Positions 1 through 8,315 of a stretch of 64,000 nucleotides of DNA are shown here, in pieces. Both the position numbers and the translations under genes were made by a program. A model generated the notes under the pieces. It did not search any database. It saw nothing but the letters and a program-made list of their open reading frames with translations, and was not told the origin of the DNA. How positions within the stretch are numbered: the first letter of the stretch is position 1; each line of letters opens with the position of its first letter. The DNA is from CAZHDB01 sp964531225 (GTDB lineage Archaea; Thermoproteota; Thermoprotei_A; Sulfolobales; Desulfurococcaceae). Where the stretch lies: contig CAZHDB010000001.1 of assembly GCA_964531225.1 (NCBI GenBank), positions 1-64,000 on the forward strand, read 5' to 3'.

Positions 1-154
1 CTAAGGGACTTATTATAGGTAATTATAATATTAATTACTGGATAATACTTCTCCAAAGCATAGGGTTGTGAAGCTGTTTCTGGTTTTAGGTCTTTCAAGG
101 TCTTTGTAGGTTTCTCCTTGCTTTAAGTGCCTTGGGGTATGCTGATGCTGTGTG

Positions 155-170
155 TCTATAAATTTATAAG
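155..170 (+). promoter_or_regulatory. Archaeal TATA box of the RNA at 188
   Basis: The stretch tctataaatttataag is a strong TATA-like element. A start 24-28 bases downstream would fall near 185-192, just where the sequence turns from A+T-rich to very G+C-rich, which fits a promoter for the structured RNA that follows. Seen in the sequence; the start site is inferred. Confidence 0.55.
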
Positions 171-187
171 CCTTAGGAGCTTAACAA

Positions 188-322
188 ATTCAATGGTGAC
201 TGCGGGGTTCCGATACCCGCTCCCCGGGTCGGGCTGGGAGGGGCTCTGCAGAAACCGCGATGAACCGGCCTACGGAGACCTAAAAAGACTGTAGGCGGGG
301 AACGGTATCATTCCTCCCCTAG
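188..322 (+). ncRNA. G+C-rich structured RNA, family unresolved
   Basis: In a low-G+C genome this stretch is strikingly G+C-rich and rich in self-complementarity. GCGGG 202-206 pairs with CCCGC 216-220. A CCCC/GGGG hairpin covers roughly 221-243. GCCTAC 268-273 pairs with GTAGGC 291-296. GGGG 297-300 pairs with CCCC 316-319. A TATA box lies 25-30 bases upstream. Short pieces (a GGGGTTC hairpin and a GAAACCGC stretch near 252-259) are loosely reminiscent of the archaeal SRP Alu domain. No SRP S-domain motif and no RNase P core motif follows, so I do not name it. Both ends are approximate. Confidence 0.5.
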
Positions 323-956
323 TTAATGTCTTACCAGTAACCGTACCTGCTATTTCCTTAAGTATTTTAGGCAATGATTCAACATCTATATCAGGCAAAT
401 TATCACTTCTTCTTAACTCCTCATCATAAGCTATTGCAGTAATATAATAGGCTATTTTATCAAATGCCTGCTTAAATGTATCACGATCTACTCGTCTAGA
501 ACTAGGATACTCTACTATTATCAATTGAATATTATAATCTCTTTCAAGCTTTCTAAGATCATTAGTCATGTCATCCGATAAATTGAATGGAGCATCAACA
601 TATACATAGACAATATTCAGCCAAAAACCAGTATCGATCAAGCTATCGAGGCAATTATACTTACTAAATATGCTCGTAATATTAGATATAATGGCGTTCC
701 TAAGATCATCGCTCAACCTTGTACCATTTCTTGACATAGTTTCCTGTAGTTCATAGAAATATAATGTGAACTCAACATATTTAGATAAATCAGTTATCAC
801 ATAATTATCTCCCTTATAACTAATATAATAGTCATACTTCATTCTAACATATTTTAAACTACTAATAGAAATATGCTCATGTGATGAAGTAACACAGGAT
901 AACATCATAAACAGCAGTAACATACACATCATAGTACATCTAAATGAATGCATCAT
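270..956 (-). CDS. Secreted or membrane-anchored protein of unknown function
   Basis: A 228-residue protein of no family I recognise. It begins with a hydrophobic signal segment (residues about 10-22, MCMLLLFMMLSCV) with a possible lipobox-like Cys, so it is probably exported. The rest is a mixed alpha/beta soluble domain without recognisable catalytic motifs. Its ATG overlaps the stop of the small frameshifted secreted gene upstream (953-1172) as ATGA, which suggests translational coupling. The last ~17 codons read antisense through the hairpins of the structured RNA at 188-322. That tail looks non-native (Gly, Pro and Arg replace the usual composition), so it may be run-on coding. Confidence 0.65.
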   Translation of the reverse strand: MMHSFRCTMMCMLLLFMMLSCVTSSHEHISISSLKYVRMKYDYYISYKGDNYVITDLSKYVEFTLYFYELQETMSRNGTRLSDDLRNAIISNITSIFSKYNCLDSLIDTGFWLNIVYVYVDAPFNLSDDMTNDLRKLERDYNIQLIIVEYPSSRRVDRDTFKQAFDKIAYYITAIAYDEELRRSDNLPDIDVESLPKILKEIAGTVTGKTLTRGGMIPFPAYSLFRSP

Positions 957-1172
957 ATATCATCCTCTAGATATGTTCTTATAGGTAATCGTGATTCAAT
1001 TTCAAATGTTGGAATAAATACTATCCAATTTCTAAATCCATATCCTGGTAAATACATGAGGCATCTACCAACAATTATACCATACACCGTCAGGTTGGCT
1101 AATAACAGACAATTGTAAGGATATTATTAGGAATACTACTAAGGTTAATACAATTTTCCTAAGCATATTCAT
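953..1172 (-). pseudogene. Small secreted-protein gene with an apparent frameshift
   Basis: Two overlapping reading frames together make one plausible small exported protein. The 5' frame starts at ATG 1172-1170 and encodes a signal peptide (MNMLRKIVLTLVVFLIISLQ) but stops near 1080. The +1 frame, open from about 1118, continues with a natural sequence (LLLANLTVYGIIVGR, then YLPGYGFRNWIVFIP, ending YLEDDI). It stops at 955-953, overlapping the next gene's ATG as ATGA. The switch would lie near 1115-1105. Causes could be a sequencing error, a recent inactivating indel or programmed frameshifting; the intact coupling argues that the gene was recently functional. About 65-70 residues if joined. 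Function unknown. Confidence 0.55.
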
Positions 1173-1382
1173 TCACATTTTTTTAAAAGAGCTTATTATA
1201 TTTTCTTATTAGTTTCATTTATATAAACAAATAGTTCGCTATTCTATTTAGAATTTATGAGAAATAATTCAGTTTTGGCGTCACTTTTCTAATTTTCCTT
1301 ATTATCTAGGTTTTTTCATTGCATTAGTTAAATGATAGATTTTTATGCTCTAGATTCTAATTTTTCTATCGGTGAAGAAATG

Positions 1383-1790
1383 ATGAGTGTCTTGAATGAA
1401 ATTATGGAGATTATGGAGGATCATGATCTTGAAGTTACCGTTAATAAAAATATAGTAATTGGATTACATAGCAGAATCCCCATTGCTTTAAAGGTTTATG
1501 TTGGTAGGAGGAAGGCTTCTATAGAGTTGGAGGCTGAGGAGGATCTTAGAGACGTGCTCGATGAACTTGTAGAGGCTGGAGAAGATATAGCGTCTTTAGT
1601 TGATGATGTTTTGTCTGAACTTAGAGATATTGCTATAGAGATTGGAAAAGCTTTAGAGAATAAGGGTTATAGGGTCGAATTAAATCTCCGCGAGGGCGAA
1701 AATGATGTTAGGGATATTGTTGAGGAAGTAACTGAAGAATATGAGGAGATTTTAGAAGAGGAACTAGGTATCAGTGAAGAAGAGTTTTAG
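1383..1790 (+). CDS. Acidic alpha-helical protein of unknown function
   Basis: About 135 residues, very rich in Glu and Asp, with predicted long helices (VLDELVEAGEDIASLVDDVL) and a strongly acidic C-terminus. No recognised domain or membrane segment. The frame is open to ATG 1332, but that start has no Shine-Dalgarno sequence. ATG 1380/1383 is preceded by GGTGA at 1371-1375, so the shorter form is preferred. A TATA-like element lies near 1219-1229. The gene ends 15 bases before glmM and is probably co-transcribed with it. The acidic composition could suit binding of a basic partner, but that is only a guess. Confidence 0.7.
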   Translation: MSVLNEIMEIMEDHDLEVTVNKNIVIGLHSRIPIALKVYVGRRKASIELEAEEDLRDVLDELVEAGEDIASLVDDVLSELRDIAIEIGKALENKGYRVELNLREGENDVRDIVEEVTEEYEEILEEELGISEEEF

Positions 1791-1805
1791 AAAAGAGGTG
1801 ATTAA

Positions 1806-3173
1806 ATGGGTAAGTTATTTGGGACAGATGGTGTACGAGGCATAGTTAATGAAGAACTATCTCCAGAGCTTGCTTTAAGGCTTGGAATGGCTATTGGCAC
1901 ATTCTTTGGCAAGGGATCTAGGATACTTGTTGGCCGTGATATACGTGCTGGCGGTGAAATGCTTAAATCAGCTGTTGTAGCGGGTCTCATGGCTTGTGGT
2001 GTTAAGGTTTATGATGCTGGTTTAACGCCTACTCCGGCTCTACAATATGTTGTTAAGGCTGATGGTTTTGATGGAGGTGTTATGATAACTGCTAGTCATA
2101 ATCCTCCGGAGTATAATGGTATTAAGGTTATTGATGCAGATGGTATAGAACTTCCGAGGGATAAGGAGGAAGTTGTTGAAGAACTTTATTTTACAATGAG
2201 ATTTAAGAAGGTTTCGTGGAAAAACCTTGTGTATTCTTTAGAGAAGTATCCGTATGTTAATGAGAAGTATGTAAAGGCAGTATTATGTCACGTTGATAAG
2301 GAATTGATTAGGAGTAGGGGTTTTAAAGTACTTATAGATCCAGCTAATAGTGTTGGCTCAATAACTAGTCCATGGGTAGCCCGTGAATTAGGTGTAAAGG
2401 TTTATACAATAAATGGGGATCTCGATCCAACATTTTCAGGTAGACCGCCTGAACCAACAGTTGAGACATTAAGTGATACTGTTAAGACTGTTAAGGCTTT
2501 GTCCGTTGATTTTGCAGTTGCTCACGATGGCGATGCTGACAGAGCTATAATTGTTGATGATAAAGGCCGTGTGCAATGGGGTGATCGTACAGCGGCTATA
2601 CTCGCTAAGTATCTTGCATTAAAGCATAGGGATCTCCCAAGAAGAGTATTTACAGCGGTTTCTTCAAGTACATTAATTGAGGATGTATTAAAGCCTTTAG
2701 GCGTAGAAGTTGTTTGGCTTAAAGTAGGTAGTATAGGTATATCTAGAGAACTTGCAAAACATGGGGGGATATGTGGTTTTGAGGAGAATGGTGGGTTCAT
2801 GTATCCATTGCATCATCCTGTAAGAGATGGTGCTATGACACTTGCTCTACTGCTACAATTATTAGCTGAAGAAAAAAGGAGACTATCAGACCTATATAAT
2901 GAGCTTCCACAGTATTATACTATTAAGACAAAGATACCCATGTCTAGGGATATTGCTTTGAAAGTTGTTGATAGAGTAAAGGAAGCGTATAAGAATTATA
3001 GACAGATAACAATTGATGGTGTAAAAGTAATTACAGATGACTTCTGGTTTCTAGTGAGACCCAGTGGTACAGAGCCTTTGCTAAGAATAATGATTGAGGC
3101 AAAGACAAGGGATAAAGCTGAGGAATTACTAAAAGATATTAAAGGAATAGCTGAAGAGGTTCTCAGAAAATGA
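1806..3173 (+). CDS. glmM: Phosphoglucosamine mutase / phosphohexomutase
   Basis: A 455-residue alpha-D-phosphohexomutase of normal length. The phosphoserine loop TASHNP is at 95-100 (Ser97), the Mg2+ loop DGDADR at 241-246, the sugar-specificity loop FEENGG at 325-330 and the phosphate-binding loop RPSGTEP at 418-424. Archaeal members interconvert glucosamine-6-P and glucosamine-1-P for UDP-GlcNAc synthesis, and some also act on mannose or glucose phosphates; the sequence alone does not settle specificity. The start has AAAGAGGTG seven bases upstream. Its stop overlaps the ATG of the next gene as ATGA. Confidence 0.93.
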   Translation: MGKLFGTDGVRGIVNEELSPELALRLGMAIGTFFGKGSRILVGRDIRAGGEMLKSAVVAGLMACGVKVYDAGLTPTPALQYVVKADGFDGGVMITASHNPPEYNGIKVIDADGIELPRDKEEVVEELYFTMRFKKVSWKNLVYSLEKYPYVNEKYVKAVLCHVDKELIRSRGFKVLIDPANSVGSITSPWVARELGVKVYTINGDLDPTFSGRPPEPTVETLSDTVKTVKALSVDFAVAHDGDADRAIIVDDKGRVQWGDRTAAILAKYLALKHRDLPRRVFTAVSSSTLIEDVLKPLGVEVVWLKVGSIGISRELAKHGGICGFEENGGFMYPLHHPVRDGAMTLALLLQLLAEEKRRLSDLYNELPQYYTIKTKIPMSRDIALKVVDRVKEAYKNYRQITIDGVKVITDDFWFLVRPSGTEPLLRIMIEAKTRDKAEELLKDIKGIAEEVLRK

Positions 3174-3562
3174 GGTATTGGGCATTAGATTTACTTGCGT
3201 GTTTGAGTTGTAAAAACTATCCGCTAAACCTTGTTGTATTTAATAAAGAAGTCGAAGACATTGACACTACTAATATACCTAAGCCCTATTGTAAAAACTT
3301 TTGCGGCTATCTTAAGGAGAATATTAGGGAAGGAAAGGAGTATCCATGTGAAGAGTGTCTTAAACATGAAATTACTGAAGGATTATTATATTGTTCTAAA
3401 TGCCTTCATTGGTATCCTATAAAGAACGGTATTGTTGTTATGTTACCTGATAACAGAAGACGTGAAGAAAGTGATCTAGAATTTCTCAAAAAATATTATG
3501 ACAAGATCCCTGAGGATATACTTAAGAACGGAAAACCATTTAATTTATCCATTAGGGATTAG
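3170..3562 (+). CDS. Trm112-like zinc-ribbon protein
   Basis: A 130-residue protein with the Trm112p/UPF0434 pattern: an N-terminal LLACLSC (Cys11, Cys14) and a later YCSKCLHWYPI segment followed by NGIVVMLP. Trm112 is a small activating subunit of several AdoMet methyltransferases acting on tRNA, rRNA and translation factors in eukaryotes and archaea. An additional CEEC pair sits in the central insertion, so two zinc sites are possible. It overlaps glmM by 4 bases (ATGA), so it is translationally coupled. The C-terminal 40 residues are charged and lack family motifs. Confidence 0.75.
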   Translation: MRYWALDLLACLSCKNYPLNLVVFNKEVEDIDTTNIPKPYCKNFCGYLKENIREGKEYPCEECLKHEITEGLLYCSKCLHWYPIKNGIVVMLPDNRRREESDLEFLKKYYDKIPEDILKNGKPFNLSIRD

Positions 3563-3632
3563 ATGTACACCTAATTTATTAGAGAGTAAAACTAGACTAT
3601 TAATAGACTATATTAGAGGGGTGCTATAAGAA

Positions 3633-4031
3633 GTGTCGGATACATTCCTACATAATCTAGATGCATGGGTAAAGAAGCAGAAGGAAATACTCAATAGTTT
3701 CAAAAAAGCTGATGAAAAAGTTAAGGAAGCTGATAGACTAGATCTTATAGTATTGTCTAGGGCAGCCTTCCAACACATGATCAAGACACTATCGGCATTT
3801 GATCAATGGTTACAAGAACCATTTATCATAAGCCATATGCCTAAGGAAATGCTTGAAGATGTATGGAAAACTACTAAGAAACTATTATTTGAATTAATTG
3901 AACTAGACATTAGACATACAGGCGGTTTTAAGGACTATGTTGAAAAACTTGCACGCGAAGGTAAATTAAATCCAATACTAGTATCTGGAAAGCCTGAGCC
4001 TAGAAGAGTACCTGTTCATACGTCAATATAA
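3633..4031 (+). CDS. DUF2153-type crenarchaeal protein
   Basis: A 132-residue mostly alpha-helical protein that starts with GTG. Its opening (FLHNLDAWVKKQKEIL) and central segment (AFQHMIKTLSAFDQWLQ) match my memory of DUF2153, a crenarchaeal family of unknown function. No membrane segment or catalytic motif is visible. AGAGGGGTG upstream provides a ribosome binding site, although the spacing is long. Convergent with the wHTH gene at 4077. Confidence 0.65.
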   Translation: MSDTFLHNLDAWVKKQKEILNSFKKADEKVKEADRLDLIVLSRAAFQHMIKTLSAFDQWLQEPFIISHMPKEMLEDVWKTTKKLLFELIELDIRHTGGFKDYVEKLAREGKLNPILVSGKPEPRRVPVHTSI

Positions 4032-4076
4032 AATTAAGTAGTAATTATTGCTATTCTAGTTAAATCTAGAATATTC

Positions 4077-4556
4077 TCAGAAAAATCTTCTCCTTCTTCT
4101 ACGTGCAGATCTATAGGATAACTCAACTTCCATGTCTATAGGAGCTATCTTTATCCGGAGATCATCTATTAACTTCTTTATGGTTTCCTTTTCATCATCG
4201 GCAATTGTTTCCTTAACTTTTTCTAGGAATTCTTTACCAAGAGTTGTAGTCACTAATTTCCTCCTCGGATTAGTTTCTATAAGTCCTACGTATAGTAATG
4301 CAACTATATCATTATGTAGCATTTTACTTGATGGGGTAGTCCCAAGTACTATGAAGTCGTATCCCATATCGTACCCTAAATCCTTCATGTAATATACTAA
4401 GTGTTGTAATGCTTTTTCAGAAATACCACCAATAGTATCTATTACATATAATAACTTTACTTTCCTAGGATCATTTTTTATATCATCTATTGTTATAACA
4501 TGTCTAGTTACGATCTTCAATTCTTTTGATTTACTGGAACTTGTTTTCTGAGACAT
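4077..4556 (-). CDS. Winged-helix-like protein with polyarginine tail
   Basis: A 159-residue protein. Residues about 30-125 have a helix-helix-wing character (GGISEKALQHLVYYM, then an IVALLYVGLIETNPRRKLVTTT wing segment) typical of archaeal winged-helix proteins. The extreme C-terminus has six consecutive arginines followed by FF, which could contact nucleic acid. No ligand domain is seen. It lies 20 bases downstream of a membrane-protein gene on the same strand, so the two are probably one operon. A transcription-factor role is plausible but unproven. Confidence 0.6.
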   Translation of the reverse strand: MSQKTSSSKSKELKIVTRHVITIDDIKNDPRKVKLLYVIDTIGGISEKALQHLVYYMKDLGYDMGYDFIVLGTTPSSKMLHNDIVALLYVGLIETNPRRKLVTTTLGKEFLEKVKETIADDEKETIKKLIDDLRIKIAPIDMEVELSYRSARRRRRRFF

Positions 4557-4576
4557 AATAGCACCCTCTAATTTTA

Positions 4577-5551
4577 TTAGTCCTTCCTATCCCTAATGTT
4601 TCTTATTTCTGATAAAAATTTTTTCAGAATCTCATTAGGAGGTAAACCATTAATTAATAAAACCATGTATCTAAACCTAAAATATTCTTCACCGAATTCG
4701 CCATAAATTTTCTTATAGATGCTCTTGAGTTCATTATACAGTTTATCGTATTCCGTTTTTTCTTTCATTCCTTTTTCACCTGCTTTAGAATTATGAGTTT
4801 TTAAGCTCAAATCTCCAAATAGAGTAAGCAAGGTTTTTTCTACTGTTGAAATACTTTTCTTAGATGTTGTTATGTATAGTATATGAATATATGTAAAACT
4901 TGTAATAAGTGACAGCATGTATAATATAATAAGCATTATATGAGATAAAAGCTTACTCACACCTATTCCACTCAGTACTGCATTAAGAACTATGAAGATA
5001 TTTGCAGAATTTATGATATAGGAAAGAATTGGTTTTATAAATAGGGCAAATAAACTTACTGCTAATAAGGTGAAAGATAATGATAATATATTCAATGATA
5101 GAGGTAAGTCTAAGATAAAGATTTGATAGACAATTGTAGCAAACAATGTAATTTGTGGAAGAATCATATAGATAGTTATTTTTACTCTTTCACTAGAAGC
5201 GATACTAGCATATAGTCTAAGCGCTTCCTCATATTCACTAACTATTTTCCTAAATTCTTCCAGAGAAATTCGTTTATCCATGTATTCTCTTGCAACGCTA
5301 TTTACTTTTAGTAGTTTACCTAATATATCTTCAATAGCATAAATAAACCTCCTTGTAGGGATAATTGGTGGTTTGACATTATTGAGTATTGAGTAATTTT
5401 TTTCAAGCCTATCAATGACCTGTCTTACAAACTGATCTTTTTCCTTATTTGAATATGATAATAGCTCTCGAATAAGCCTCTTCAAAGCATTTAATATGTT
5501 TCTCTGTAGCAGATTACCTATGTTTACCAAATATATTCCCTCATATAGCAT
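4577..5551 (-). CDS. Integral membrane protein of unknown function
   Basis: 324 residues. An N-terminal cytoplasmic helical region (about 1-120) is followed by four or five hydrophobic segments between about 125 and 230, then a charged C-terminal helical domain (about 235-324). No family recognised. ATG 5551 lacks a ribosome binding site, whereas TTG 5530 has GAGGGA six bases upstream and may be the true start. Followed 20 bases later by the winged-helix gene. The layout resembles a membrane protein with a co-expressed regulator; that is inference only. Confidence 0.6.
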   Translation of the reverse strand: MLYEGIYLVNIGNLLQRNILNALKRLIRELLSYSNKEKDQFVRQVIDRLEKNYSILNNVKPPIIPTRRFIYAIEDILGKLLKVNSVAREYMDKRISLEEFRKIVSEYEEALRLYASIASSERVKITIYMILPQITLFATIVYQIFILDLPLSLNILSLSFTLLAVSLFALFIKPILSYIINSANIFIVLNAVLSGIGVSKLLSHIMLIILYMLSLITSFTYIHILYITTSKKSISTVEKTLLTLFGDLSLKTHNSKAGEKGMKEKTEYDKLYNELKSIYKKIYGEFGEEYFRFRYMVLLINGLPPNEILKKFLSEIRNIRDRKD

Positions 5552-5595
5552 AAAATTGTAAACATTATTTTAAGGATTTCTAGAATATACCTTAC

Positions 5596-5672
5596 ATAGA
5601 TGTGATGATAGAGAATAGTTTCCGAGGCCTTAGGGGCTGGGGTCCATGATGACTTCAGCGGCGACTGATCAT
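5596..5672 (+). ncRNA. C/D box sRNA candidate
   Basis: Box C GTGATGA is at 5602-5608, an internal C' box ATGATGA at 5646-5652 and box D CTGA at 5665-5668. The spacer between C' and D is exactly 12 bases (cttcagcggcga), the usual archaeal guide length; by the D+5 rule it would direct 2'-O-methylation opposite the fifth base before D. A possible D' (CCGA 5622-5625) leaves a 13-base guide but an unusually long D'-C' gap. A TATA-like ttatttta at 5566-5573 is correctly spaced. The rRNA or tRNA target was not identified. Confidence 0.6.
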
Positions 5673-5693
5673 ATCTAGTCATACCCTTCTACA

Positions 5694-5706
5694 ATTATAA
5701 ATAATA
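5694..5706 (+). promoter_or_regulatory. TATA region of the TIP49 gene
   Basis: attataaataata lies 40-52 bases before the ATG at 5746. A start near 5722-5728 would give a short leader that includes AGGGGTGG at 5733-5740, a strong ribosome binding site. Seen as sequence pattern; start site inferred. Confidence 0.4.
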
Positions 5707-5745
5707 TAAGGCTAATCCGGTAATCTCCTTAATAGGGGTGGAACC

Positions 5746-7107
5746 ATGGCTGAAATACGAGAAGTCTCCGGTACATCAGTATTTAGGAGGATCGGTGCGC
5801 ATAGCCATATACGTGGATTAGGACTTGATGAGAAGGGTAGGGCTAAGCCGGTAGCCGATGGCTTAGTTGGACAAACTGAGGCTAGGGAGGCTGCTGGAAT
5901 AGTTGTACAGATGATTCGTGAAGGAAGGATTGCTGGTAGAGGAATTTTATTTGTTGGTCCACCCGGTACTGGTAAGACTGCTTTAGCTGTTGCTATTGCC
6001 CGTGAACTAGGTGAGGATACTCCCTTTGTAGCACTTAGTGCATCTGAAGTATATAGTAGTGAGGTCTCTAAAACAGAAGTTCTTATGCAGGCACTACGTA
6101 AATCTATTGGTGTTAGGATTAGAGAGAAGAGACTTGTGTATGAAGGTGTTGTCCGCGAGCTCAAGATCAGAAGGATTAAGCATCCATTTAATCCATATGT
6201 ATTGGTGCCTAGAGAGGCAAGGATTACTCTTATTACTAAGGACGACGAATTAACCCTCAACGTCGGTGAAGAGATTACAGCCCAGTTTATGCAAATGGGT
6301 ATTAAACGTGGTGACTATATATGGATTGATGCAGAGACAGGTAGAGTACATCGCGTTGGCAGGGTTAAGGGTATTGAAAAGGCTAAATACTATGATATAG
6401 AGGCTTCTCGTTATGTAGAAATGCCCAGTGGACCTGTTAAGAAGGAGAAGGAAATAGTTCATGTACTAACACTTCATGATCTTGATATGTATTATGCTGC
6501 TCAGAGGACGGCTATATCTGTACTTCTAGGATTTGCTGCTGAGAAGGAGATTCCTCCTGAGGTAAGGAAGGAGGTTGATAACCAGGTTAAGAAGTGGATT
6601 GATGAGAAGCGGGCTGAGATTATACCAGGAGTTTTATTTATTGATGATGCCCATATGCTTGATATTGAGGCTTTTAGTTTCTTAGCACGTGCAATGGAGA
6701 GCGATCTAGCTCCAATAATAATTCTTGCAACCAATAGGGGTATTGCAAGAATTAGGGGAACAGATATAGAATCTCCTCACGGAATGCCTCTAGATCTACT
6801 CGATAGACTATTGATCATACCTACTAAACCTTATAGCCCTGACGAAATTAGAGAGATCATTAAGATACGTGCTGACGAGGAAGAGATAGTGCTGTCTGAT
6901 GAGGCGTTAGAAGAACTTGTAAAAATTGGTAGTGAGACAAGCCTAAGATATGCTGTCCAGCTATTAGAGCCAGCACGCATAATAGCTAGTTCTGAAGGCA
7001 GGGATACGATAACTGTTAAGGATATCGAGAAAGCAAGAAAGTTATTCATAGATCTCAGTATTAGTGTAAAATATCTTAAGGAATTTGAAGAGAAATTCCT
7101 CAAGTAG
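5746..7107 (+). CDS. TIP49 / RuvB-like AAA+ ATPase
   Basis: 453 residues, the length of archaeal homologues of eukaryotic RuvBL1/2 (TBP-interacting protein 49). Walker A GPPGTGKT is at 71-78. An insertion domain at about 120-290 corresponds to the OB-fold domain II of RuvBL proteins. Walker B VLFIDDAH is at 296-303, sensor 1 Asn near 330 and LLDR with the probable arginine finger at 351-354. Eukaryotic relatives form hexamers in chromatin-remodelling and snoRNP-assembly complexes; the archaeal role is not established. It is transcribed on its own, just after the C/D sRNA candidate. Base use matches its neighbours. Confidence 0.92.
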   Translation: MAEIREVSGTSVFRRIGAHSHIRGLGLDEKGRAKPVADGLVGQTEAREAAGIVVQMIREGRIAGRGILFVGPPGTGKTALAVAIARELGEDTPFVALSASEVYSSEVSKTEVLMQALRKSIGVRIREKRLVYEGVVRELKIRRIKHPFNPYVLVPREARITLITKDDELTLNVGEEITAQFMQMGIKRGDYIWIDAETGRVHRVGRVKGIEKAKYYDIEASRYVEMPSGPVKKEKEIVHVLTLHDLDMYYAAQRTAISVLLGFAAEKEIPPEVRKEVDNQVKKWIDEKRAEIIPGVLFIDDAHMLDIEAFSFLARAMESDLAPIIILATNRGIARIRGTDIESPHGMPLDLLDRLLIIPTKPYSPDEIREIIKIRADEEEIVLSDEALEELVKIGSETSLRYAVQLLEPARIIASSEGRDTITVKDIEKARKLFIDLSISVKYLKEFEEKFLK

Positions 7108-7166
7108 CATTAAATAAAGGATCATTATTATATTTCTCTATACGATTTTTTATAGTGGTATAGCAT

Positions 7167-8315
7167 TTGTATGGTGTCTTAGCATTGGATCTAAGTGATG
7201 TGATTAACTACTTAATTAAATACTGGTCGAAAACTCCTAAGCATGTAACCGGAGAAATACTTGGCTCAATGACGACGCATCCTCATTGGATAGCAATATA
7301 TGCATTCAATTTATTTATTCATACTAATCTAGCAGATCCGATAGTTTTTAAAGAAGTAGCATTTTTCGAAGAAGATCTGATAAGCGATTTATCCACTCTA
7401 TATAAATGCGAGGAGCCAGCCGGCTTTATAACGAGTGGTGGTACGGAATCAAACATAATTGCATTATATATTGCTCGTAAACTTTATGGAAATAAAAAGA
7501 ATAAAATCGTCCTATCACCTATTACTGCGCATAGATCGATTGATAAAGGCTGCGAAATTCTAGGCTTAAAGCTTATAAAAACAGGTATTACAAGCGATTA
7601 TAAAGCATCTATTCAAGATCTTGAGGAAAATATTAGGAAATATAAACCCGTTGCAGTTGTTATTACAGCTGGTACAACGGATTTTGGAACAATTGATCCA
7701 ATAAAGGAAGTTAATGAACTAGCTTGTAAATATGATTTCTATCTCCATATTGATGCAGCCTATGGGGGACTTTTAATACCATTTATATGGAGCGAACGTA
7801 GGCTTGAAAAACTAGAGTTCCATGACTGTATTTCATCTATGTCTATTGATTTCCATAAAAATGGCTTATGCCCTATACCATCGGGTCTAATACTTTTTAG
7901 AAACAAGTATTTAGAAAGACAAGCGTATTTTAATATGCCATACATGCCTGCAAAATTTCAAAAGGGCCTACTTGGAACTAGGCCGGGTGCAAGTGCTGCA
8001 GCTTGCTGGGCAATATGGAGATTACTCGGTATTAATGGTTTTAAAGAACTTGCTAAAAGAATAGTTTCTCTAGCTGATTATTTTTATGGTAAACTTAGTT
8101 CATTAGATAAGGTTGAGCCCGTTATCAAGCCTGAACTAGGTATCGTCTCCTTCAAGCTATATGGATACGAAGTTGAGGAAATATTACCATTGTTTTGGAG
8201 AAATAGATTATTTATTTATAGAACTAGTCTTCTCGAAGCATTGAGAGTAGCTATTATGCCTCATGTTAAAAGGGAGCATCTGGATAGACTCATAGATTTC
8301 TTTAAAAAACTATAA
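7167..8315 (+). CDS. PLP-dependent amino-acid decarboxylase (MfnA/aspartate type)
   Basis: About 382 residues of the group II PLP decarboxylase family. TSGGTESNI marks the PLP phosphate site, HIDAAYGG the Asp that contacts the pyridine nitrogen, and SIDFHKNG the Schiff-base Lys. Archaeal members decarboxylate tyrosine for methanofuran in methanogens, or aspartate to beta-alanine for coenzyme A. A non-methanogen would need the latter, so aspartate 1-decarboxylase is favoured. The TTG start at 7167 is uncertain; the next TTG (7185) is possible. It overlaps the convergent transporter gene by 6 bases. Confidence 0.85.
   Translation: MYGVLALDLSDVINYLIKYWSKTPKHVTGEILGSMTTHPHWIAIYAFNLFIHTNLADPIVFKEVAFFEEDLISDLSTLYKCEEPAGFITSGGTESNIIALYIARKLYGNKKNKIVLSPITAHRSIDKGCEILGLKLIKTGITSDYKASIQDLEENIRKYKPVAVVITAGTTDFGTIDPIKEVNELACKYDFYLHIDAAYGGLLIPFIWSERRLEKLEFHDCISSMSIDFHKNGLCPIPSGLILFRNKYLERQAYFNMPYMPAKFQKGLLGTRPGASAAACWAIWRLLGINGFKELAKRIVSLADYFYGKLSSLDKVEPVIKPELGIVSFKLYGYEVEEILPLFWRNRLFIYRTSLLEALRVAIMPHVKREHLDRLIDFFKKL

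Noticed and set aside
188..322. SRP RNA or RNase P RNA
   Set aside because: No SRP S-domain motif and no RNase P core motif (GAGGAAAGUCC-like) follows; only short resemblance to the SRP Alu domain.
1802..1990. Minus-strand frame inside glmM
   Set aside because: Antisense shadow of a gene with all catalytic motifs; no ribosome binding site or recognisable protein.
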